Positions 8,310 to 17,090 of a stretch of 63,369 nucleotides of DNA are shown here, in pieces (positions within the stretch are counted from its first letter, which is position 1; each line of letters begins with the position of its first letter). Origin of the DNA: Subtercola sp. Lineage in GTDB: Bacteria; Actinomycetota; Actinomycetes; Actinomycetales; Microbacteriaceae. The stretch lies in contig JAODBC010000053.1 in the NCBI GenBank assembly GCA_025463765.1, positions 1 through 63,369 on the forward strand. Reading direction: 5' to 3'. The position numbers and the translations under genes were made by a program. The notes beneath the pieces are model-generated. The model did no database searches and was not told where the DNA came from. It worked only from the letters and a program-made list of their open reading frames with translations.

Positions 8310-9731
8310 ATGCGCCTCTTGCTGATCTCCAATCTGTTTCCGCCGAAGGTTCTGGGCGGGTACGAGCTTGCCGCGCACGATCTGGCGCAGGCGCTCGCTG
8401 AGCGAGGCCATACGGTTCGGGTTCTGACGAGTGCTGCTACCGGCACGCTGGCCGTCACCGCGGACGAGTCCGAGACCGACGCCTCCCGGGCCGGCGTGGA
8501 TGTGCGCCGGGAGCTTCGGCTCACCGCTTATGGGCCAGCGAGAGAGCTGACACGCGAAGAAGAGCTGAAATTGCACTTCGAGCACATGATCTCGCAGCCG
8601 GTCAATTCGCGCCTGCTGCTCGAGACCTTGCGCGAATTCCAGCCGGATGCCGTACAGGTCTTCAACCTCATCGGGGTCGGCGCAGTTGCGCTGGTGGATG
8701 TTCTGCGGCACTCCGGCGTGCCGTTCACCCTGAACCTCGGCGACGCCCTGCCTGTGGAAGTGCTCCGTGAGCTGCCCCGCAGGGTGCACGATGTTTACGC
8801 CGCACCCGGAGCCGCGGCCGAGGCGTATTTCGCCGACATTCCCTTTGTGGCTGTCAGTTCGAAACTCGCCGGCGAGATCACGAGCTTCGGCGTCGAAATG
8901 TCGAGTGATCGCCTGATTGTTCCGCGGGGCATCCGGTTGCCGGCGGCGCTGGCGCAGCGCGATTCGGGCGCGGTGGGCGAATCAAAAGTGCCCCCTGTCG
9001 CGCAAAGAACTTCTCGATTCGTCTTTGCGAGTGTTCTGTTCGCCCACAAGGGGGTCGATCTGGTGCTCGACGCTGCTGCCGCGCTTCTTGCCGAGGCGAC
9101 GGCGGCGTCGGCCGAATCGCAGGCGTCTGGCTCCTTCGCCGTCGACATGTTCGGCGCCGGTGACGACGAGTTCTATCGCCGGCGCACTGAGGAGCTCGGG
9201 CTCTCTGCGTTCGTGCGATTCCACGGCAATGTCGATCGCGCGGTTCTCTACGACTCGCTCGCGACCGCCGACGCGTTTCTGTTCCCGACGGCCGAACGCG
9301 AGCCGCTCGGCCAGGTGGGGCTGCAGGCGGCGGCCCTCGGATGCCCGCCCATCGTTACGGCGCAGGCAGGCATCTCAGAGTGGCTCAGCGACGAAGCGCA
9401 CTGCCTGAAGATCGATCGCACGGTGCAGAGTCTCACCGACGCAATGCGCAGAGTCATCGCGGGCGAGGTAGACGCCGACGGACTAGGTCGGCGTGCGCAA
9501 CGGCTCGTGAATGAGACCTATTCGTTCGAGAAGTACGTCGATGCCGTCTTCGAGTTCAGTACCCGTCCGCGCGCCGCCGCTCTGGCGGTGAGCGAGGCCA
9601 TCGACCTCGAGCGTGACCTCGACGACAAAGACGACCGTGCCCGCCGAGCGCTTGCTGCTTGGCTGGCCGAACCCCCGGCCGTACCCGACGACCTGGTGGT
9701 ACCCAGAAGGAGCAGCGAGTGGCCCGATTGA
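8310..9731 (+). CDS. GT4-type glycosyltransferase
   Basis: 473 residues, GT-B fold. The N-terminus has the sugar-transferase start LLISNLFPPKVLGGYELAAHD typical of GT4, with GGYE acceptor-side loop. The C-terminal half has VFASVLFAHKGVDLVLDA and the donor region PTAEREPLGQVGLQAAALG. The usual E-x7-E motif reads E-P-L-G-Q-V-G-L-Q, so the second Glu is Gln. The product is probably a cell-surface polysaccharide or glycolipid. A short coiled-coil gene overlaps its 3' end and should be translated with it. Confidence 0.85.
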   Translation: MRLLLISNLFPPKVLGGYELAAHDLAQALAERGHTVRVLTSAATGTLAVTADESETDASRAGVDVRRELRLTAYGPARELTREEELKLHFEHMISQPVNSRLLLETLREFQPDAVQVFNLIGVGAVALVDVLRHSGVPFTLNLGDALPVEVLRELPRRVHDVYAAPGAAAEAYFADIPFVAVSSKLAGEITSFGVEMSSDRLIVPRGIRLPAALAQRDSGAVGESKVPPVAQRTSRFVFASVLFAHKGVDLVLDAAAALLAEATAASAESQASGSFAVDMFGAGDDEFYRRRTEELGLSAFVRFHGNVDRAVLYDSLATADAFLFPTAEREPLGQVGLQAAALGCPPIVTAQAGISEWLSDEAHCLKIDRTVQSLTDAMRRVIAGEVDADGLGRRAQRLVNETYSFEKYVDAVFEFSTRPRAAALAVSEAIDLERDLDDKDDRARRALAAWLAEPPAVPDDLVVPRRSSEWPD

Positions 9732-10135
9732 CTAACCCGAAGATCTGGCTGCGTGACCGAATGCGTTCGATCGCCGTCGCAGCGACGACCCCGCCGCTCG
9801 AACAGCACGGTCGTGAACTCGATGATCTACGCCAGCGAACGGGGGCTCTCGAAGACCAGCTGGCGCTGGTGAACGTGTTGCGCACTCGGCAGGCGGCCGA
9901 CCTCGACGAGCTGCGGGCAGAACTCGCGCAGGTTCAGGTTCGGCTCGACGAGCACGCGCAGCGCGCAGATCGATACGACGAGACGTTGCACGCGATTCGC
10001 GCGGGCGCCGGTCGAGATCGTGAGGCCGTTCTGAACGAGCTGCTCGCCGTGACGCGGCGAATGAACATCATCGACGACGCCACGCATCAGCCGCACGCTT
10101 CCGCTCCCGAACCGCCCGCCGGAGACCCCCGCTAG
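9719..10135 (+). CDS. Small coiled-coil protein coupled to the glycosyltransferase
   Basis: 138 residues. The GTG at 9719 overlaps the last 13 bases of the glycosyltransferase gene and has a strong AGAAGGAG (9705-9712). The protein is almost wholly polar helix with heptad spacing: EQHGRELDDLRQRTGALEDQ and ADLDELRAELAQVQVRLDEH. There is no signal peptide or membrane segment. Similar helical proteins follow glycosyltransferases in O-antigen and teichoic loci, where they may serve as rulers or scaffolds; here that is an inference from position only. Confidence 0.72.
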   Translation: MARLTNPKIWLRDRMRSIAVAATTPPLEQHGRELDDLRQRTGALEDQLALVNVLRTRQAADLDELRAELAQVQVRLDEHAQRADRYDETLHAIRAGAGRDREAVLNELLAVTRRMNIIDDATHQPHASAPEPPAGDPR

Positions 10136-10330
10136 CCGGAGACCCCCGCTAGCAGACGCGTTCGATGCAGAGCTGGCGCTCGCGGCTGGCGTCGCGCCGG
10201 AGTTCGACAGGCACCTCGCCGCCACCCGCGACCTCGCTCGCGGCTCGTGGCTGCCCGGGCCGGCGTTTACGGCGAGCTGCCGCCGGGCATCCGACTCACC
10301 GAGATCATTGACCGCGCGTAACGTTCGGCG
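10119..10330. repeat. 17-bp direct repeat and a gene-free gap
   Basis: CCGGAGACCCCCGCTAG at 10119-10135, which holds the stop codon of the coiled-coil gene, is repeated immediately at 10136-10152. The rest, to 10330, has broken reading frames (for example ending GELPPGIRLTEIIDRA before TAA) that could be a decayed gene tail, but nothing recognisable. No terminator hairpin with a T-run is seen. Confidence 0.6.
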
Positions 10331-11047
10331 TCATTGACCACCCGTCACTCGCTCGAGTTCGGGCCCCAGCCCGATGTCGGCGACCACCACGCGACCCGCG
10401 TAGCTCGCGCCCGGCTCGAGCAGCAGCCCCGCCTTGCAGCCGCCGAAGGTGACCGTCATACTCGCGCGCAGAACGGTGGGGTCGGGTACGGCTCCGTCGT
10501 CGGCTCCGATGCCGGTCGGCAGGTCGACGGCCACCACCAGCGGTCGCGGTGCGGCAGCCGCGGTGGTGGCCGTGCCGTCACCTGAATCGCGGGCCTCGAT
10601 GGCCACCAGGATGCTCGCGACGAGCTCGCGCGCCCGCCCGCGTAACGCGGGGTCGGCGCTCGTTCCGGTGCCGAGAATGCCGTCGAACACCACATCACTG
10701 TTCTGCGCTGCGACACCCACCTGCGCGTTGGAGCCGTCGAGTAGGGCCGCACCCGCCGCAATCGCCGCGGCAAGGCCCTCGTCGTGTATTCGGTCGGCCG
10801 TTTTCACGATCGTCACAGCCGCTTCACCGCGCGCGAGCTCGGCAGCCGCGAAAAGCGCGTCACCGCCGTTGTTGCCAGCGCCCGCAAGCACCAGCACCCT
10901 CGCCGAGCGCAGCTCGATGCCGCGCCCAGTCAGCAGCACGCGCGTCTCGGCCGCCAGCGCCGCCGCTGCTCGCGCCATCAGCGGCACCCCCGCGTCGAGC
11001 AGGGGCTGCTCGGCCGCGCGCACCTCGGCCGCCGTGTAACTCTTCAT
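10331..11047 (-). CDS. nnrE: NAD(P)H-hydrate epimerase (YjeF N-terminal domain)
   Basis: 238 residues. The YjeF_N Rossmann fold is seen: AGVPLMARAAAALA start, VLVLAGAGNNGGDALFAA (the GxGNNGGDG-like phosphate loop), DGILGTGTS and AVDLPTGIGADDG. It repairs damaged NADHX and NADPHX by epimerising them for the dehydratase. The companion NnrD kinase-like domain is not fused, nor is it in the window. The ATG at 11047 with GAGGAG 8 nt upstream is preferred. It starts 5 bp after the SRPBCC gene ends, so the two form an operon. Confidence 0.88.
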   Translation of the reverse strand: MKSYTAAEVRAAEQPLLDAGVPLMARAAAALAAETRVLLTGRGIELRSARVLVLAGAGNNGGDALFAAAELARGEAAVTIVKTADRIHDEGLAAAIAAGAALLDGSNAQVGVAAQNSDVVFDGILGTGTSADPALRGRARELVASILVAIEARDSGDGTATTAAAAPRPLVVAVDLPTGIGADDGAVPDPTVLRASMTVTFGGCKAGLLLEPGASYAGRVVVADIGLGPELERVTGGQ

Positions 11048-11052
11048 CGCCG

Positions 11053-11598
11053 TTACTCCTCGCACAGCTCTTTCAGCGCAATGAGCACCGGGCTGTCGCT
11101 CTGAGCCGCCCCATCGTCGACGAATTCAGCCTCGCCGTCGTCACCGCCGTCGGGCTCCCGGCCATCACCCTCGAACTCGTCACCGAACTCGTCGTCGAAC
11201 TCCTCGCCCGTGCCCTCGTCGCCCGGCGCCGCAGGCCGCGGATCGACCTGCACGATGGTCAACCGGGTGCGAGGTGCACCAGAAGATGTGGCCACCGGCG
11301 AAACGGTGTACGTCATGGTGAAGTAGTTCTCCGGCACGTCGGCGAGATCGGGCCGCGGCGCGAACAGCGTGTACGACAGCTCGCGCGGAACCTCGTACGA
11401 GAGCACCGTTCCCCACTGCTCGAAGTGCTGACCCTCCCAGTCGGAGACGAAGCGAAGTGGGCCGCCCACCCGCCAATCGGTGAGCAGCCGGCTGCCGTAC
11501 TGCCAGCGCGCAACGAGGTCGGGCTGCGTCACAGCCGCCCACACCCGGTCGGCGCCGGCGTCGATATCGATGAAAGAGGTCGAGGTTGAAATTGCCAT
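11053..11598 (-). CDS. SRPBCC-family (AHSA1/Bet v 1-like) protein with acidic C-terminus
   Basis: 181 residues from the ATG at 11598. FIDIDAGADRVWAAVTQPDLVARW and GGPLRFVSDWEGQ fit the AHSA1 subgroup of the START/SRPBCC fold, which binds hydrophobic ligands or Hsp90-type partners. The C-terminus adds a ~45-residue run rich in Asp/Glu/Gly (EEFDDEFGDEFEGDG). A -10-like TACGGT (minus strand, 11610-11605) stands 6 nt before the ATG, suggesting leaderless transcription. First gene of an SRPBCC-nnrE operon. Confidence 0.78.
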   Translation of the reverse strand: MAISTSTSFIDIDAGADRVWAAVTQPDLVARWQYGSRLLTDWRVGGPLRFVSDWEGQHFEQWGTVLSYEVPRELSYTLFAPRPDLADVPENYFTMTYTVSPVATSSGAPRTRLTIVQVDPRPAAPGDEGTGEEFDDEFGDEFEGDGREPDGGDDGEAEFVDDGAAQSDSPVLIALKELCEE

Positions 11599-11739
11599 GC
11601 CCACACCGTAACGAGACCCTGCGACATCCGCTTCGGCCTTGCCCGGGCATCCGTACCCCGACCCTCTGCTACCTGGATGCGATGCCGGCACGGCACGATC
11701 ATCCGCGGGTCGTCGCGAGCTGATTGTCGCCTGCACAAG

Positions 11740-11812
11740 ACGCGATATAGCTTGACGTGAAGCGGCGCAGGTGCTTACGATGCTCTCGACGTAGAAACGC
11801 GATATAGCTCGA
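11740..11812 (+). promoter_or_regulatory. Promoter and paired candidate PadR operators for the DUF4097-PadR operon
   Basis: TTGACG (11752-11757) and TACGAT (11776-11781) are 18 bp apart and would start transcription near 11788. The same 13-base direct repeat ACGCGATATAGCT occurs at 11740 and at 11797, 57 bp apart, one touching the -35 and one just after the start site. PadR proteins often bind AT-centred sites containing CGATATA-like sequence, and the operon's second gene is a PadR protein, so self-repression through these two sites is likely. Confidence 0.6.
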
Positions 11813-11862
11813 TGGGCCGAAAGGCCCGCACCGAGCATCCGCGACAGCGAAGGGAGCCCGGC

Positions 11863-12738
11863 ATGGCGCTGGAGAAGTGGCTCGTCAGTGAGCCGAAAGT
11901 CATCGACCTCGACCTCGTTCGGTCGGTGAAGATCAGTCTCATCGGGGGCAAAATCGACATCATCGCGCACGACGAACCCGGTGCCAGGGTCGAGGTGCAC
12001 TCGGTCAGCGGAAGAGACCTCAAGGTGCAGATCGACGGTGACGAGCTCGAGATCGACCACCCTCAGCTGCGCTGGGACAACTTCATCGACGTGTTCGCCT
12101 CGTTCCGCGGCACGGCAAAGGCCGACATCAGCCTGCTCGTTCCGCGCTCGGTCGCTCTGAAGTTCGGGGTCGTCAACGCGAGCGCGTTCGTCTCCGGTGT
12201 GAGCAACGGCATCAAGGCCAATTCCGTCAATGGCGACATCGTCATCGACGGCGTCGAGGGCAGCATCGACATCAACACCGTGAACGGCGAAATCTCTATC
12301 AGCGACCACCGGGGCACGGTGGCCGCGCACACCGTGACCGGTGACATCACTGTCAGCGGGGAGGTCACGAAATTCGCCGCCGACGGAGTCGCAGCGAACG
12401 TGTTTCTCGACCTCGACGGCGATGTCGATGCCATCGACAACAACACCGTTTCGGGTGAGTTCACCGTGCGCCTCGATGACGGACTGGGTGCGCGCTACAC
12501 CGTGAACACCGTTTCGGGCGTGCTGAGTCTCGACGGATCTGTGTTCCGTGGAATCTACGGCAAGGGCAAGAACTTCACCACGGGCTCGCTCGACGGGCGA
12601 TTCGCCGAGGTGCATGCCAACTCGGTCGCGGGCAACATCACGGCCGTGCGCCGGCCCGCCGCGGCATCCACCGCTGCCACACACGGCACCACCGGCAGCG
12701 ACGACGCCGCCCAGCAGCCCGCCGAGGCGACGGCGTGA
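11863..12738 (+). CDS. DUF4097 beta-strand repeat protein
   Basis: 291 residues. The body is a run of short beta-strand repeats with the DUF4097 pattern (NSVNGDIVIDGVEGSIDI, NTVNGEISISDHRGTVAAH, VTGDITVSGEV), expected to form a right-handed beta solenoid. No signal peptide or membrane anchor is evident. The last ~35 residues are Ala/Thr-rich. GAAGGGAG before the ATG at 11863 is a strong ribosome site. It overlaps the PadR gene by 4 bp. DUF4097 proteins paired with PadR regulators are common in actinobacteria, often near envelope-stress systems, but the function is unknown. Confidence 0.85.
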   Translation: MALEKWLVSEPKVIDLDLVRSVKISLIGGKIDIIAHDEPGARVEVHSVSGRDLKVQIDGDELEIDHPQLRWDNFIDVFASFRGTAKADISLLVPRSVALKFGVVNASAFVSGVSNGIKANSVNGDIVIDGVEGSIDINTVNGEISISDHRGTVAAHTVTGDITVSGEVTKFAADGVAANVFLDLDGDVDAIDNNTVSGEFTVRLDDGLGARYTVNTVSGVLSLDGSVFRGIYGKGKNFTTGSLDGRFAEVHANSVAGNITAVRRPAAASTAATHGTTGSDDAAQQPAEATA

Positions 12739-13559
12739 GCACCGTCTTCGGTCACGGCGACCTCAGGCTCTACCTGCTGAACCTGCTCGCCGAGCAGCCG
12801 CGCCACGGGTACGAGCTCATCCAAGAGCTGAGCACCCGCTTCGGCGGAACCTACAGCCCGAGCGCCGGCACCATCTACCCGCGCCTGGCGAAGCTCGAAG
12901 ACGAGGGCCTCGTCACCAAGTCGACCGATGGCCGAAAGACCGTCTATTCGATAACCGATGCCGGCCGAGCCGAACTGGATGCCCGGCAAGACGACCTCGA
13001 CTCCATTGAGAACAACGTCAGCGACTCGCTGCGCACCCTCGCCGACGGATTGCGCGCCGGCGTGAACGAAGCCATGCGCAGCCTTCGTGCCGACCTTGCT
13101 GCGGCCGCTCAGGCGTCACGGCCCGACTCTGCGCGAACCCGTTCCGAAGGGCGCCCGGTCAACTACGGCTTTCCCGCCGCCGATCCGCGCAGCAGCACCG
13201 GCGCCACCGGGCAGGGTGAACGCGGGGCCGCTGGCGACACGGCAGAGTTCGAAGACTCGGATGAGCGCGTCGCGACAGAGGCTGCCCCGTCGGGCGACGA
13301 GCAGCGACTCAGCCCGGGCGACGAGCAGCGACTCAGCCCGGGTGACGAGCAGCGACTCAGCCCCGGTGACGAGCAGCGTCGAAGCAACGCGGATGCCCTG
13401 CGCGACGTCGAGCTGGCCATCAACTCGTTCCGCAGCGCGGTGCGGGTCGACCTGCGTAAGCGCGCCGCTCGCGGAGCGGTTCCGCCCGCCGCCGTGTCGC
13501 ACTTCACCGCCGAGCTGAACCGCATTCAGGCCGAACTGAAGGCCAGCCTGAACTCCTGA
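12735..13559 (+). CDS. PadR-family transcription regulator with repeat-expanded C-terminus
   Basis: 274 residues. Residues 1-85 form the PadR winged helix: LYLLNLLAEQPRHGYELIQE, then GGTYSPSAGTIYPRLAKLEDEGLV and the wing. After it comes a low-complexity stretch with four copies of an eight-residue unit (GDEQRLSP; last copy GDEQRRSN), then a short helical end (DVELAINSFRSAVRVDLRKRA). Ordinary PadR proteins are about 110-200 residues. The start overlaps the DUF4097 stop, so the two are translated together. Probably represses its own operon through the ACGCGATATAGCT sites. Confidence 0.87.
   Translation: MSTVFGHGDLRLYLLNLLAEQPRHGYELIQELSTRFGGTYSPSAGTIYPRLAKLEDEGLVTKSTDGRKTVYSITDAGRAELDARQDDLDSIENNVSDSLRTLADGLRAGVNEAMRSLRADLAAAAQASRPDSARTRSEGRPVNYGFPAADPRSSTGATGQGERGAAGDTAEFEDSDERVATEAAPSGDEQRLSPGDEQRLSPGDEQRLSPGDEQRRSNADALRDVELAINSFRSAVRVDLRKRAARGAVPPAAVSHFTAELNRIQAELKASLNS
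13292..13380. repeat. 24-bp in-frame tandem repeat inside the PadR gene
   Basis: Three full copies of a 24-bp unit start at 13292, 13316 and 13340 and a partial fourth starts at 13364. They are nearly identical at the DNA level, so the expansion is recent. Loss or gain of copies keeps the frame. Confidence 0.85.
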
Positions 13560-13572
13560 CGGGGTGCGGGTC

Positions 13573-14307
13573 TCAGTGGCGAGTCTCGAGTTCCATCGGC
13601 ACGAAGACCCCGTCCACGAGGTGCCCCGCGATGGGCGCCGAACTCGAGTTCGAGATACCCGCGCCGAGCGCAACCGATGCGCCGCGCCCCTTCGACATGC
13701 GGTCGATGAGCGCCAGCGCGAGCGCCGACAAGATGAACACGCTGTGGATGATCACCTGCCAGAACACCCCCTCGCTCGTGTACGTCTCGCCGGTGATGCT
13801 CTCGTCTTCCGACTCGGGCGAGCCGATGTCGCCGACTTCGATGAACGTCTTCAGCAGATGGATCGACGAGATGCCGATGATCGCCATCGCCAGCTTCACC
13901 TTCAGCACGTTGGCGTTGACGTGCGACAGCCACTCGGGCTGATCGGGATGCCCCTCGATGTCGATGCGTGACACGAACGTCTCGTACCCGCCGATGATCA
14001 CCATGATCAGCAGGTTCGCGATCATCACCACGTCGATGAGCCCGAGCACCGCGAGCATGATCTTCGCCTCGTCGATCTTCAGCGGGTCGTGGATCACCGT
14101 CTCGGCGAGGTGGATCAGCTCGATCACGAACACCACCACGTAGATGAGCTGGGCCACGATGAGCCCGAGGTACAGCGGCGCCTGCAGCCAGCGGCTGAAG
14201 AAGATCAGGTACCCGATGCCCTTCACGCCGGCGCTCTGCTGCCGGTAGACACGGGGATGATCGGAGGGGGAATCGGGCAAGGACATGGTCGAATCGGGTT
14301 TGGCCAT
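13573..14307 (-). CDS. UPF0114 / TIGR00645 (YqhA-like) membrane protein
   Basis: 244 residues with four hydrophobic segments: APLYLGLIVAQLIYVVVFVI, the IMLAVLGLIDVVMIANLLIM pair, KVKLAMAIIGISSIHLLK, and VIIHSVFILSALALALIDRM. YLGL, GGYETFVSRI and HLLKTFIEV are family-conserved stretches. E. coli YqhA is about 165 residues; this form has extra N- and C-terminal tails. The role is unknown. TACTCT sits 7 nt before the ATG, a leaderless arrangement; this box lies within the spacer that also serves the divergent riboswitch promoter. Confidence 0.85.
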   Translation of the reverse strand: MAKPDSTMSLPDSPSDHPRVYRQQSAGVKGIGYLIFFSRWLQAPLYLGLIVAQLIYVVVFVIELIHLAETVIHDPLKIDEAKIMLAVLGLIDVVMIANLLIMVIIGGYETFVSRIDIEGHPDQPEWLSHVNANVLKVKLAMAIIGISSIHLLKTFIEVGDIGSPESEDESITGETYTSEGVFWQVIIHSVFILSALALALIDRMSKGRGASVALGAGISNSSSAPIAGHLVDGVFVPMELETRH

Positions 14308-14334
14308 GTTTACGAGAGTACGTGGCGCAACCTG

Positions 14335-14461
14335 TAGAATCTCTCAGAGAAGGGGAGTATCCCACTTCACCGTGGTCGTCAATACGGTCTCCGTCGTCGG
14401 GGGCCCGGCGCGGTGGCACGACACGATCGAGTGAGATCGGGCGTGCGGGAGAGACTTTCGC
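14335..14461 (+). ncRNA. yybP-ykoY type manganese riboswitch, with its promoter -10
   Basis: TAGAAT at 14335-14340 is a good -10. The transcript then carries the parts typical of this class: AAGGGGAGTATCCC (14350-14363), CGTCGTCAATACGG (about 14376-14386 region), a GC-rich helix through GGGCCCGGCGC, and the hallmark GGGAGAGACTTTCGC (14447-14461). These riboswitches bind Mn2+ and are mostly found ahead of TerC, MntP or P-type ATPase genes; a TerC-family gene follows at once. The assignment comes from motif recognition, not a covariance search. Confidence 0.8.
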
Positions 14462-14522
14462 AGATACGCGCTGCCCGGGCATCCGGTGCCTGGCAGCCCA
14501 TGCGAAAGGCAATCACCCCCGA

Positions 14523-15563
14523 ATGACCGCCCTGCCCCTCTGGTTCGAGATCACGTCTCTCGTGGTCTTGACGCTCATTCTCATCGGCGACCTGCTGCTT
14601 GTCATCAAGCGCCCGCACATCCCCTCGACCAAAGAGTCGACACTGTGGGTGGCGTTCTACGTGTTCTTGGCCCTCGTCTTCGCCGGCCTGATGTGGGTCA
14701 TCGGCGACAGTACGCACGCCGTCGAGTTTCTCGCCGGCTGGGTGACCGAGTACAGCCTCAGCATCGACAACCTCTTCGTTTTCGTCATCATCATGGCGCG
14801 CTTCGCCGTGCCGCGAAAGCTGCAGCAAGAAGTGCTGATGGTGGGCATCATCATCGCCCTGATTCTGCGCGCCATCTTCATTGTGCTGGGCGCCAGCCTC
14901 ATCGAGAACTTCAGCTGGATCTTCTACATCTTCGGCGCGTTCCTGCTCTACACCGCCATCAAGCAGGCCTTCGGCAAAGCAGACGACGAAGAGGGCCAGA
15001 AAGACAACTTCGCCATTCGCCTGCTGCGCAAACGTGTCTCGATCTCGCCCGACTTCGACGGCTCGAAGATTCGCACCACGATCAGCGGCAAGCGCTTCTT
15101 CACGCCGATGATCATCGTGTTCATCGCCATCGGGTCGACCGACCTGCTGTTCGCCCTCGACTCGATTCCGGCCATCTTCGGCATCACACAGAGCCCGTTC
15201 ATCGTGTTCGCAGCGAACATCTTCGCCCTGATGGGCCTTCGCCAGCTCTACTTCTTGCTCGGGGGCCTGCTCGACAAGCTCGTGTATCTGCACTACGGCA
15301 TCGCGTTCATCCTGGCGTTCATCGGGGTGAAGCTGGTGCTCAACGCCCTGCACGACAACCAGCTGCCGTTCATCAACGGCGGTGAGGGAATCGATTGGGT
15401 GCCCGACATCTCGACCTTCGCCTCGCTCGCGGTGATCATTCTCTCGATGGCCGTCGCCACGGTGGCGAGCCTCATCAAGATGCGAGTGGATGCTCGGCGA
15501 GCCGTCACCTCGAATGCCGCACCCGAGCAGCCGCCGGGAATCAATCCAGACCCGCGCGGTTAG
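14523..15563 (+). CDS. TerC/Alx-family integral membrane protein
   Basis: 346 residues from the ATG at 14523 (AAAGG upstream). About eight to nine membrane helices; conserved TerC features are EYSLSIDNLFVFVIIM (acidic residues in the helix), the central loop with RLLRKRV, and IGSTDLLFALDSIPAIFGIT. TerC/Alx proteins are manganese exporters or metal-loading factors for exported proteins. The upstream riboswitch supports a manganese role. The C-terminal ~25 residues are an Ala/Pro/Arg-rich cytosolic tail. Confidence 0.9.
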   Translation: MTALPLWFEITSLVVLTLILIGDLLLVIKRPHIPSTKESTLWVAFYVFLALVFAGLMWVIGDSTHAVEFLAGWVTEYSLSIDNLFVFVIIMARFAVPRKLQQEVLMVGIIIALILRAIFIVLGASLIENFSWIFYIFGAFLLYTAIKQAFGKADDEEGQKDNFAIRLLRKRVSISPDFDGSKIRTTISGKRFFTPMIIVFIAIGSTDLLFALDSIPAIFGITQSPFIVFAANIFALMGLRQLYFLLGGLLDKLVYLHYGIAFILAFIGVKLVLNALHDNQLPFINGGEGIDWVPDISTFASLAVIILSMAVATVASLIKMRVDARRAVTSNAAPEQPPGINPDPRG

Positions 15564-15615
15564 AATGAGCGGATACATCAGCACGAAGTAGAACCTCGTT
15601 CGAGAAGGAAGAATC

Positions 15616-17088
15616 ATGTCAGAAGTCAGGGCTCGCACCCTCGCCGAGAAGGTGTGGGATGACCATGTTGTCGTCAAAGGCGAAGACGGCAGCCCTGACC
15701 TCCTCTACATCGACCTCCACCTTGTGCACGAGGTCACGTCGCCGCAGGCCTTCGACGGTCTGCGCGCCGCCGGTCGGCCGGTGCGCCGTCTCGACCTGAC
15801 CATCGCGACCGAAGACCACAACACTCCGACGCTGGCCATCAACAAGCCGATCGCCGACGCGACGAGCCGACTGCAGATCGACACGTTGCGCGCAAACGCG
15901 AAGGAGTTCGGCGTTCGCCTGCACTCGCTGGGCGACGTCGAGCAGGGCATCGTGCACGTGGTCGGCCCGCAACTCGGCTTGACCATGCCGGGCATCACGG
16001 TCGTGTGCGGCGACTCGCACACCTCCACGCACGGCGCGTTCGGTGCAATGGCGTTCGGTATAGGAACGAGCGAGGTCGAGCATGTGCTCGCAACGCAGAC
16101 CCTGCCGCTGAAGCCGTTCAAGACCATGGCCATCACCGTCGAGGGCACGCTGCGCCCGGGCGTGACGGCGAAAGACATCATTCTCGCGGTGATTGCGAAG
16201 ATCGGCACCGGCGGCGGGCAGGGCTACGTGCTCGAGTACCGCGGTTCGGCGATCCGTTCGCTGTCGATGGATGGTCGTATGACCGTCTGCAACATGTCGA
16301 TCGAAGCGGGCGCGCGCGCCGGTATGGTCGCCCCCGACGAGACCACGTACGAGTACCTCAAGGGTCGCCCGCACGCGCCCGAGGGTGCCGATTGGGATGA
16401 GGCCGTGGCCTACTGGAACACGCTCGCCACCGACGAAGACGCGATCTTCGACGCCGAGGTGTTCTTGAACGCCGACGAGCTCGAGCCGTTCGTCACCTGG
16501 GGCACCAACCCCGGCCAGGGCGTCTCGCTGAGCGAGAACGTGCCAGACCCGTCGCTGATCGTCGACGCGAACGACCGCGCCAACGCCGAACGGGCGCTGG
16601 AGTACATGGCCCTCACCGCGAACACTCCGATGAAAGAGATCGCGGTCGACGCGGTATTCATGGGCTCGTGCACGAACAGCCGCATCGAAGATCTGCGTGC
16701 CTTCGCCTCCGTCATCAAGGGGCAGAAGAAGGCCGACAACGTTCGTGTGATGGTCGTTCCGGGTTCGGCGCGGGTGCGTATCGAGGCCGAGGCAGAGGGC
16801 ATCGACAAGATCGTCGAGGAGTTCGGAGCCGAATGGCGTTTCGCGGGCTGCTCGATGTGTCTCGGCATGAACCCAGACCAGCTGGCGCCGGGCGAACGCT
16901 GTGCATCCACCTCGAACCGCAACTTCGAGGGTCGGCAGGGTAAGGGCGGGCGTACCCATCTTGTGTCGCCGCTGGTCGCCGCCGCGACCGCCATTCGCGG
17001 AACCCTGTCGTCGCCGTGGGATCTGGAGCACAACGAACACTCCCTGGTAGGGTCGTCGGCCGGCACGGGAAGCATTGAGGGGGCCTGA
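15616..17088 (+). CDS. leuC: 3-isopropylmalate dehydratase large subunit
   Basis: 490 residues, aconitase superfamily. It isomerises 2-isopropylmalate to 3-isopropylmalate in leucine synthesis, as a LeuC-LeuD heterodimer in the cytosol. [14 protein letters not shown], the cluster cysteine of FMGSCTNSR, and the [11 protein letters not shown] pair bind the 4Fe-4S cluster. TAGAAT over the terC stop codon (15561-15566) may be its -10, with a 40-nt leader carrying GAAGGAAG. leuD starts 2 bp after the stop. Confidence 0.96.
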   Translation: MSEVRARTLAEKVWDDHVVVKGEDGSPDLLYIDLHLVHEVTSPQAFDGLRAAGRPVRRLDLTIATEDHNTPTLAINKPIADATSRLQIDTLRANAKEFGVRLHSLGDVEQGIVHVVGPQLGLTMPGITVVCGDSHTSTHGAFGAMAFGIGTSEVEHVLATQTLPLKPFKTMAITVEGTLRPGVTAKDIILAVIAKIGTGGGQGYVLEYRGSAIRSLSMDGRMTVCNMSIEAGARAGMVAPDETTYEYLKGRPHAPEGADWDEAVAYWNTLATDEDAIFDAEVFLNADELEPFVTWGTNPGQGVSLSENVPDPSLIVDANDRANAERALEYMALTANTPMKEIAVDAVFMGSCTNSRIEDLRAFASVIKGQKKADNVRVMVVPGSARVRIEAEAEGIDKIVEEFGAEWRFAGCSMCLGMNPDQLAPGERCASTSNRNFEGRQGKGGRTHLVSPLVAAATAIRGTLSSPWDLEHNEHSLVGSSAGTGSIEGA

Positions 17089-17090
17089 GC

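Noticed and set aside
11599..12684. Long upstream extension of the SRPBCC frame to 543 residues
   Set aside because: It would run antisense through the DUF4097 gene. The conserved domain begins at the ATG at 11598 and a promoter box precedes it.
15565..15591. Eight-codon frame before leuC as a leucine leader peptide
   Set aside because: It reads MSGYISTK with no leucine codons and no attenuator hairpins, so leucine attenuation is not supported.
14379..15677. 432-residue minus-strand frame opposite terC
   Set aside because: Low-complexity Asp/Glu/His composition, antisense to terC and the riboswitch; no ribosome site.
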